Shown one piece after another: positions 58,801 to 64,000 of a stretch of 64,000 nt of DNA. The position numbers and the translations under genes are program-made. How positions within the stretch are numbered: the stretch's first letter is position 1; each line of letters opens with the position of its first letter. Below the pieces are notes generated by a model. That model worked only from the letters and a program-made list of their open reading frames with translations, made no database searches and was not told the origin of the DNA. Source of the stretch: Paenibacillus phytohabitans. Its GTDB lineage: Bacteria; Bacillota; Bacilli; Paenibacillales; Paenibacillaceae. The stretch spans positions 1 to 64,000 of the forward strand of contig NZ_WHOB01000061.1 of assembly GCF_013141775.1 (NCBI RefSeq). The letters are read 5' to 3'.

Positions 58801-59071
58801 CACCCTCCCCAGCTATCACACTTCCAGCCGGCATGTCTCCCGCCACCTTAGGGCAAACTCACTATTGCATCCTGGGGCGATTTGTTTTATTCTGAGTATG
58901 AAAATAATTTTCTTTATTATTGGCGTATTTATTAAAATAATTTCAGAAAATATTTCAGCTTCACTGCTCATCTATTTCACAAAACACAGAAATCAGCGTC
59001 AGCTTTAGCGTCAACATAAATACAAACAAACTACATGATTACAAAAGAACGAAAGAAAAGAAGGTGAGTAC

Positions 59072-59950
59072 TTGTCTCCAATCCTGCATGCCCTGGAGCA
59101 TGACAAGCCCAAGCTGTCGCAAATGGAACGCAAGCTGGCGGAGCGCATACTGGCTTCTCCGGGGGAAATTGTCCATATGGGGATTACGGATCTGGCCGAA
59201 GAGTGCGGCATCAGCCCGGCAACCATTACGCGGTTCTGCAAGGTTCTGCATTTCAAAGGATTCCCTGATTTCAAAGTCAAGCTGGCGGCTGAGCTCGCCC
59301 ACAGCGATGCTTCACCGCAGGACGGCGGCTCCTCTTACCAGGATATCGTGGCCGGCAATCCGCTGCCGTTCATTGTCGAGGCGATGCAGGCTAATCATCT
59401 GGCCTCCATCCGGGATACCACGTCGCTGCTCGATCTCGGACGGCTGCAGAGCGTGATCGATCTGCTCTGCCGGGCACGGCGGGTCGATCTGTACGGGATG
59501 GCAACTTCATCCATTGTCGCCCAGGATTTCTACCAGAAGCTGATCCGTATCGGCGTGAACTGCACGGCTTTTGCCGATTCGCATATGCAGATTACTTCCG
59601 CTTCCTCGCTCGCTGCCGGTGATGTCGCGTTTGCAGTCTCTTATTCGGGTGAAACCCCGGAGACGATCGATGCGTTAACCTGTGCTGCGGCAAGCGGCGC
59701 AGCCACAGTCTCATTGACCTCATACGGAAGCAGCACACTGGCGACACTGGCCGATATTCCGCTGTTCTCATCATCACTTGAGCAGGGTATGCGGCGCGGT
59801 GATATGGCTTCACGGATCGCACAGCTGCATATTATCGATATTCTGTTCACCGGCATGGTCAGCACCCGGTTCGGGGATTTCATTCCCAAGCTGGAGCAGT
59901 CATATTTGAATGTACAACACTACCGTCATAAACGGGGAGGACAATCATAA
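59072..59950 (+). CDS. RpiR/MurR family regulator of the nag operon
   Basis: RpiR-type regulator, 292 residues: N-terminal HTH (LSQMERKLAERILASPGEIVHMGITDLAEECGISPATITRFCKVL) and a C-terminal SIS sugar-phosphate-binding domain (RRVDLYGMATSSIVAQDF; FAVSYSGETPETIDA). The ligand is probably GlcN6P or GlcNAc6P, from the genes behind it. TTG start, AAGGTG five bases upstream. Its stop overlaps the nagB start by one base (TAATG). Confidence 0.9.
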   Translation: MSPILHALEHDKPKLSQMERKLAERILASPGEIVHMGITDLAEECGISPATITRFCKVLHFKGFPDFKVKLAAELAHSDASPQDGGSSYQDIVAGNPLPFIVEAMQANHLASIRDTTSLLDLGRLQSVIDLLCRARRVDLYGMATSSIVAQDFYQKLIRIGVNCTAFADSHMQITSASSLAAGDVAFAVSYSGETPETIDALTCAAASGAATVSLTSYGSSTLATLADIPLFSSSLEQGMRRGDMASRIAQLHIIDILFTGMVSTRFGDFIPKLEQSYLNVQHYRHKRGGQS

Positions 59951-60678
59951 TGAATATTTTGAAATTCCAGAACGAAGAAGATTTCGCAGTAACCGGGGCG
60001 AACCTGATCGCCAGCCTGGTGCAGAGCAATCCCAAGGCCGTGCTGGGTCTGGCTACCGGAAGCTCTCCGGTCGGCGTGTACGCGAAGCTGGTGGAAATGC
60101 ACCGCAAGGGCATTGTGAGCTTCGCCAAAGCCTCTTCCTATAACCTTGATGAATACGTCGGTCTGCCCGTAGATCATCCGCAGAGCTACAGAAGCTTCAT
60201 GAATGAGCATCTGTTCAACCATATCGATATTGACCTGGCCCGTACCCATGTCCCTAACGGAAATGCGCCAGATCTGGATGCCGAATGCCTGGCTTATGAC
60301 CGGATGCTGGAAGATAACGGTCCTGTGGACCTGCAGATTCTCGGCATCGGTAGCAACGGCCATATCGGCTTCAATGAGCCGGATGCCAGCCTCAGCAGCG
60401 GCACGCATGTCGTTGATCTGCTGGAGGAAACACTGGAAGCCAACGCCCGCTTCTTCGACAGGCTGGAGGATGTGCCCCGGCAGGCTGTGACGATGGGCAT
60501 CGGCGGTATTCTAAAGGCCAAGCAGATTGTGCTGCTGGTGCGCGGGGAAGAGAAAGCGGAAGCGGTAAAAAATGCGCTGGAGGGTCCAATCACTACCCAA
60601 TGCCCCGCCTCGCTGCTGCAGAGCCATCCGAATGTTGTGGTCCTGCTTGATGAAGGAGCAGCAAAATGGCTGAAATAA
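59950..60678 (+). CDS. nagB: Glucosamine-6-phosphate deaminase NagB
   Basis: NagB, 242 residues, converts glucosamine-6-phosphate to fructose-6-phosphate and ammonia. Motifs: LGLATGSSPVGVYAKL, the catalytic YNLDEYVGLPVDHPQSYRSFM, and GIGSNGHIGFNEPD. Length matches the short Gram-positive form without the allosteric extension. It sits between the RpiR gene and nagA, overlapping nagA by 13 bp. Confidence 0.95.
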   Translation: MNILKFQNEEDFAVTGANLIASLVQSNPKAVLGLATGSSPVGVYAKLVEMHRKGIVSFAKASSYNLDEYVGLPVDHPQSYRSFMNEHLFNHIDIDLARTHVPNGNAPDLDAECLAYDRMLEDNGPVDLQILGIGSNGHIGFNEPDASLSSGTHVVDLLEETLEANARFFDRLEDVPRQAVTMGIGGILKAKQIVLLVRGEEKAEAVKNALEGPITTQCPASLLQSHPNVVVLLDEGAAKWLK

Positions 60679-61871
60679 ACGTTTCATCCGGTGAACTGCT
60701 GTACGGCAAAGTCCTTACTCCTGACGGGGTCATCCAAAAGGGCGTAATCGCCGTCTCGGAAGGCCTGATCCAATATGCCGGAGAGGCGGCCTGGCTTCCG
60801 GCAGCCTATGCTAGCTGGCAGACGGGAACTTCACCTGAGCCAGAGGGACTGCTGATTCCCGGATTTGTTGATGTACATGTGCATGGCGGGGCCGGTTACG
60901 ATTTCATGTACAGCGACGCTGATTCACTGGATACCATTACACGCTTCCATGCTTCGCAAGGCACAACGTCTATGCTGGCTACAACTATGACTGCCGCCAA
61001 GGATGACATTGACCGCGTGCTGTCTGAAGTAAATGCTTATCGCTCCGCTGAAGGCGGCATGCCTTATGCCCAGCTGGCAGGCGTACATCTGGAAGGGCCG
61101 TTCATCAGCCCGAAATGGCCCGGAGCACAGAATCCCGGGCATATTGTTCCGGCCAATACGTTATGGCTGGAGGAATGGGAAGCCCGGTATCCGGGGATGA
61201 TCCGCCAGGTTACACTGGCTCCGGAACGCGAAGGCGCACTGGAAGCCATCCAGTGGCTGCGGAAGCATGGAATTACGGCAGCGCTCGGCCACACGGACGC
61301 CACGTTCGAAGAGGTTATTGCCGCTGCAGATGCCGGCTTAAACCAGGCTGTGCACATGTTCAATGCCATGACGCCGCTGCATCACCGTAAACCGGGAACC
61401 GCAGGAGCCGTCCTGTTCGATCCGCGCATCCGCGCGGAGGTGATTGCCGACGGCATTCATGTTCATCCGGCAGCGATCAGCATTATCGCCCGGCTCAAGA
61501 ACGGGCATAACCTGCTGCTGATCACAGACGCCATGTCGGCGACCGGACTCAGCGACGGGGAATATGCCATCGGCGATTTGCCCGTTATTGTGAACGGCGG
61601 GATTGCCACGCTGAAGGAGCATCCTGAGTCGCTCGCCGGCAGTACACTGACCATGATCCGCGGCTTCCGCTACCTGGTTCAGGAGACCGGCCTCAGCCTG
61701 CAGGAAGCTTCACAGGCAGCCAGCCTTACCCCTGCGGTGTCGCTTGGCATGCAGCGGTCTATCGGGTCGCTGGAGGCAGGCAAACGCGGCGATATCCTGT
61801 TGCTGGACGATGAGCTGAATCTGCGCGGAGTCTGGATTGGCGGACGCAAGCTGGAGGCTGAAATCGGGTAA
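60666..61871 (+). CDS. nagA: N-acetylglucosamine-6-phosphate deacetylase NagA
   Basis: NagA, 401 residues, amidohydrolase removing acetate from GlcNAc6P to feed NagB. Metal and substrate motifs: DVHVHGGAGYDFM (near residue 68), HLEGPFISP with the metal-binding glutamate, AALGHTDATFEE, HMFNAMTPLHHR and the catalytic aspartate in LLITDAMSATGL. AAGGAG lies seven bases before the ATG. Together with the glycan locus at 37-48 kb it would complete amino-sugar catabolism. Confidence 0.95.
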   Translation: MAEINVSSGELLYGKVLTPDGVIQKGVIAVSEGLIQYAGEAAWLPAAYASWQTGTSPEPEGLLIPGFVDVHVHGGAGYDFMYSDADSLDTITRFHASQGTTSMLATTMTAAKDDIDRVLSEVNAYRSAEGGMPYAQLAGVHLEGPFISPKWPGAQNPGHIVPANTLWLEEWEARYPGMIRQVTLAPEREGALEAIQWLRKHGITAALGHTDATFEEVIAAADAGLNQAVHMFNAMTPLHHRKPGTAGAVLFDPRIRAEVIADGIHVHPAAISIIARLKNGHNLLLITDAMSATGLSDGEYAIGDLPVIVNGGIATLKEHPESLAGSTLTMIRGFRYLVQETGLSLQEASQAASLTPAVSLGMQRSIGSLEAGKRGDILLLDDELNLRGVWIGGRKLEAEIG

Positions 61872-61921
61872 GCTGCGAGCTGTCTGCTGCTGCCCTGATC
61901 CATTCTATATATGTATAAGCA

Positions 61922-61974
61922 AGCCAAGCAGCCCTTCGGCCCGGATTCGGGTGCAGTGGCTGCTTGGCTGTTTG
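61922..61974 (+). terminator. nag operon terminator
   Basis: AGCCAAGCAGCC pairs with GGCTGCTTGGCT, with a GGCCCG-containing loop, followed by GTTTGTGT. The T-run is weak. Confidence 0.7.
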
Positions 61975-62066
61975 TGTCTGTGCTATGCCCTCATGCTGAA
62001 TAAGCATCATATTCCTCTGGAATACTAACCTAATTGAGACAGGGCAGTTTACTTAATGCTTAACGC

Positions 62067-63023
62067 TTAATACCCGCTGCGCGTAGGGAAAATCCGTTCG
62101 ACCATCGTGCGGAATTCATTCGCAAAGCCTTTAAGCGGATGCCCTGCACGGAATTCCTGTGCATAATAATCTGCCCGCTCAACGAAATCGGGGTTGGCTG
62201 AAACATACACATTGTTAAGGTCTGTCTTCCCCTTTTTCACTTCTGCGGCGATCTTATCCTTCATGTCCTGGGTAAGCGTGTCCTTATCCGTAATCGCGGT
62301 TCCGTTACCCGGCGTTACACTGCGGATTCCGATGGTATTGCCCAGGCTTTCATCGATGTCGCGTTTCATATGGCGTCCATCGACCATATTGCTGCGGGAC
62401 ATGATACCGTTGTTGCCGTTCCCCAGATAATTCTCCGGATCTGCAACGCCCGTACCGCCTACAGTACCCGTGCCCGTCATGCTTCCCGGAATTCCGGCAA
62501 TAGAACCGCCTGTTCCTGTCATGCCCGGATTACCGGCTGCGGTTCCTCTACCGGTACGCATACTGTTGTCCATTCCACCCATTCCGGCACCTATCCCTGT
62601 TTCCAGTCCGCCTGCCGGTCTGCCTGTACCGCTCAGCATCCCGGATGTGCCGCTGCCGCTGGTACTGCCATAGCTGTACGACTGGATTCCCCGGGTACTC
62701 TTGGCATGGACTCCTCCGGACGCATTTTCCAGCATTACGGCTACATAGGCGCTTTTTCCTACCAGCATTACGTTGGCTGAACGGACTTCCGGCATGGCCG
62801 CCACACGGTTCGCCAGCTCCTCGCTCATCTCCATACTGTCGAAGGAATTCGCACGCATTCCGTTCTGCGCAGAGTTGACGTGAATACGTCCGTCCGTCCC
62901 CCGTACACTTTTCGTTTCCACCGTATTGCCCGTTGCCGAGTTATTCGCACCGCATCCTGTAATACTCACCGCGCCCAGCAGCAGCGCAGCAGAAACCGTT
63001 AGACCGAATTTCGACCGTAACAT
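62067..63023 (-). CDS. YhcN/YlaJ family sporulation lipoprotein
   Basis: Spore-associated lipoprotein, 318 residues. Lipobox VSITGCGAN near residue 23; then a YhcN/YlaJ core (ELANRVAAMPEVRSANVMLVGKSAYVAVML) that is interrupted by a Gly/Ser/Thr/Met-rich low-complexity stretch of about 100 residues (TGRPAGGLETGIGAGMGGMD and similar) before the core resumes (MKDKIAAEVKKGKTDLNNVYVSANPDFVERA). Members are found in spore inner membranes and affect outgrowth. The ATG at 63023 has GGGGGA seven bases upstream. The long insert is unusual for the family. Confidence 0.85.
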   Translation of the reverse strand: MLRSKFGLTVSAALLLGAVSITGCGANNSATGNTVETKSVRGTDGRIHVNSAQNGMRANSFDSMEMSEELANRVAAMPEVRSANVMLVGKSAYVAVMLENASGGVHAKSTRGIQSYSYGSTSGSGTSGMLSGTGRPAGGLETGIGAGMGGMDNSMRTGRGTAAGNPGMTGTGGSIAGIPGSMTGTGTVGGTGVADPENYLGNGNNGIMSRSNMVDGRHMKRDIDESLGNTIGIRSVTPGNGTAITDKDTLTQDMKDKIAAEVKKGKTDLNNVYVSANPDFVERADYYAQEFRAGHPLKGFANEFRTMVERIFPTRSGY

Positions 63024-63212
63024 CCGTTCATCCCCCATCATAAGAATAGTTAAGTGCAGCGTAACAAGCTTTAGCATGGCCTCTGCCCTGCCAAGCTATC
63101 CTGAAAGGATTTGGCACATCGCTCTTTAACCGTCACGCGTAAGTGAAACTTGGCGTATCTTATAAACAGCAGACTGTGTTTCTCCGCAAGGTTAATGTCA
63201 GGAGGGGTGATC

Positions 63213-64000
63213 TTGAAGGTTTTATTCACGTTTTATGTACCAAGCGGCGGGGTAGAGACACTGAACAAGCTGCGGTGTGAGAGTCTTCAGAAAAGCGGCA
63301 TCGAATGCCACGTGCTCTACCTCATGCCGGGGTCCGGAAGCCACAACCAGACAAACTTCCCGGTGTTTATCACTTCCGTGGATGCAGAGATCAAAGCGGT
63401 GCTGGATACGCATAATTATGATGCCATTATTGTAACTTCAGACTATTTACTGCTGGAACGTCTGCGCCGGTTGGGGTATGGCCGTATTCTGATATATGAA
63501 TCTCAGGGACTTGGCAAGCGCAGTGATGCGAGGAATCTGATTATTGATTCTGTGCCTTTTCTCCGCTCCTACTGCAATGCTGTTCTGATCCCCCCGACCG
63601 ATCACTTACTGGAGCTGTTTATCGAGATTTGTCCCTGGCTGCACCGTTATGTCATTCCGAACATCGTGGATGTGCAGTCCTTCCAGCATATCCCCGGTGA
63701 ACCGCCCTGCGATCCGGTCATCGCCTGGGTAGGACGGCTGGAAACCAATAAGAACTGGAGTGAATATCTGAAGATTGCCCATCAGATCCGGCTCCACAAG
63801 CCTGATCTTCATCTCTGGATGTTCCATGATCCCGATCTTGCTGCAGATGACCAGAAGGAACAATTTAACAGAGAGCTGCAATCCCTGGGCCTGAAAGACC
63901 GCCTCAGTGTGTTCACCAACATTCCAAATCATATTATGCCGGTATATTACTCATCCATCGCCGGTTCCGGGGGGTTCCTGCTGTCAAGCTCTATCACAGA
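63213..64000 (+). CDS. Glycosyltransferase family 4-like protein (partial, runs off window)
   Basis: First 262 residues of a glycosyltransferase truncated by the window end. TTG start with AGGAGG seven bases upstream. The N-terminus (KVLFTFYVPSGGVETLNKLR) is the GT-B acceptor domain start with a GGVE loop; VIAWVGRLETNKNWSEYLKIA near residue 175 marks the nucleotide-sugar domain of GT4 enzymes, followed by LHLWMFHDPDL and IPNHIMPVYYSSI. It probably adds sugar to a wall, spore or exopolysaccharide acceptor. It is divergent from the YhcN/YlaJ gene. Confidence 0.85.
   Translation, partial: MKVLFTFYVPSGGVETLNKLRCESLQKSGIECHVLYLMPGSGSHNQTNFPVFITSVDAEIKAVLDTHNYDAIIVTSDYLLLERLRRLGYGRILIYESQGLGKRSDARNLIIDSVPFLRSYCNAVLIPPTDHLLELFIEICPWLHRYVIPNIVDVQSFQHIPGEPPCDPVIAWVGRLETNKNWSEYLKIAHQIRLHKPDLHLWMFHDPDLAADDQKEQFNRELQSLGLKDRLSVFTNIPNHIMPVYYSSIAGSGGFLLSSSIT

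Overview
The window reads as chromosomal DNA of a nitrogen-fixing, spore-forming Paenibacillus. This assignment is an inference from gene content: a compact nifBHDKENX-orf-hesA-nifV operon with a GlnR-type promoter, gerA/B/C and gerE sporulation/germination genes, a collagen-like spore-surface protein, a YhcN/YlaJ lipoprotein, an efeOBU iron module with Fur boxes, and glycoside hydrolases with CUT1 transporters. No rRNA, tRNA, CRISPR array or intact autonomous transposon was seen.

Layout. 1-6991, all minus strand: MBL-fold hydrolase and methyltransferase, GH13 alpha-glucosidase, a small unknown gene, a collagen-like protein and a Cof-type HAD phosphatase. 7168-18662, minus strand: the complete nif operon, ending at an intrinsic terminator. 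Its control region (18663-19100) has a sigma-A-type promoter, two GlnR-like sites and a leader of about 320 nt containing a tandem structured repeat. Divergent from it, a TerC-family gene (19460-20287) is preceded by a perfect-consensus promoter and a yybP-ykoY (Mn2+) riboswitch with its terminator. 20368-29257, minus: a YcdB/SLH-type secreted protein, a nitrate/sulfonate/taurine-type ABC importer and a gerABC germinant-receptor operon. 29397-31127: GH5 endoglucanase. 31423-37362: small genes, an EamA transporter, a MarR-controlled hydrolase locus with paired operators, an HxlR/NAD(P)H-oxidoreductase divergent pair, and a SagB-like oxidoreductase with two unknown small ORFs. 37630-48296, minus: an amino-sugar glycan-use locus (LacI, BadF-type kinase, GH4, ABC importer, GHL10-like secreted protein, GH84). 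48604-50915: a rearranged patch in which tails of a DUF6398-like gene and of gerE are duplicated around three foreign-looking genes. 51394-57871: LacI regulator, then efeO, efeB, efeU. 59072-61871: RpiR-nagB-nagA. 62067-64000: YhcN/YlaJ lipoprotein and a glycosyltransferase cut by the window end.

The most unusual material is non-coding. It includes: (i) a 215-bp MITE-like element with imperfect terminal inverted repeats present twice, once inside the nif operon directly upstream of the hesA ribosome-binding site and once inside the glycan operon; (ii) clusters of a 20-nt unit (CCTGCA-N5-TACAACA) spaced about 50 nt apart in mixed orientation at three or four intergenic loci; (iii) a repeat carrying its own Shine-Dalgarno, tandem in the nif leader and again before an ABC permease gene; (iv) an AGAAACGGG hairpin family; (v) three relics of the gerE 3' end. 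Coding-gene functions come from recognised motifs; no database search was possible.
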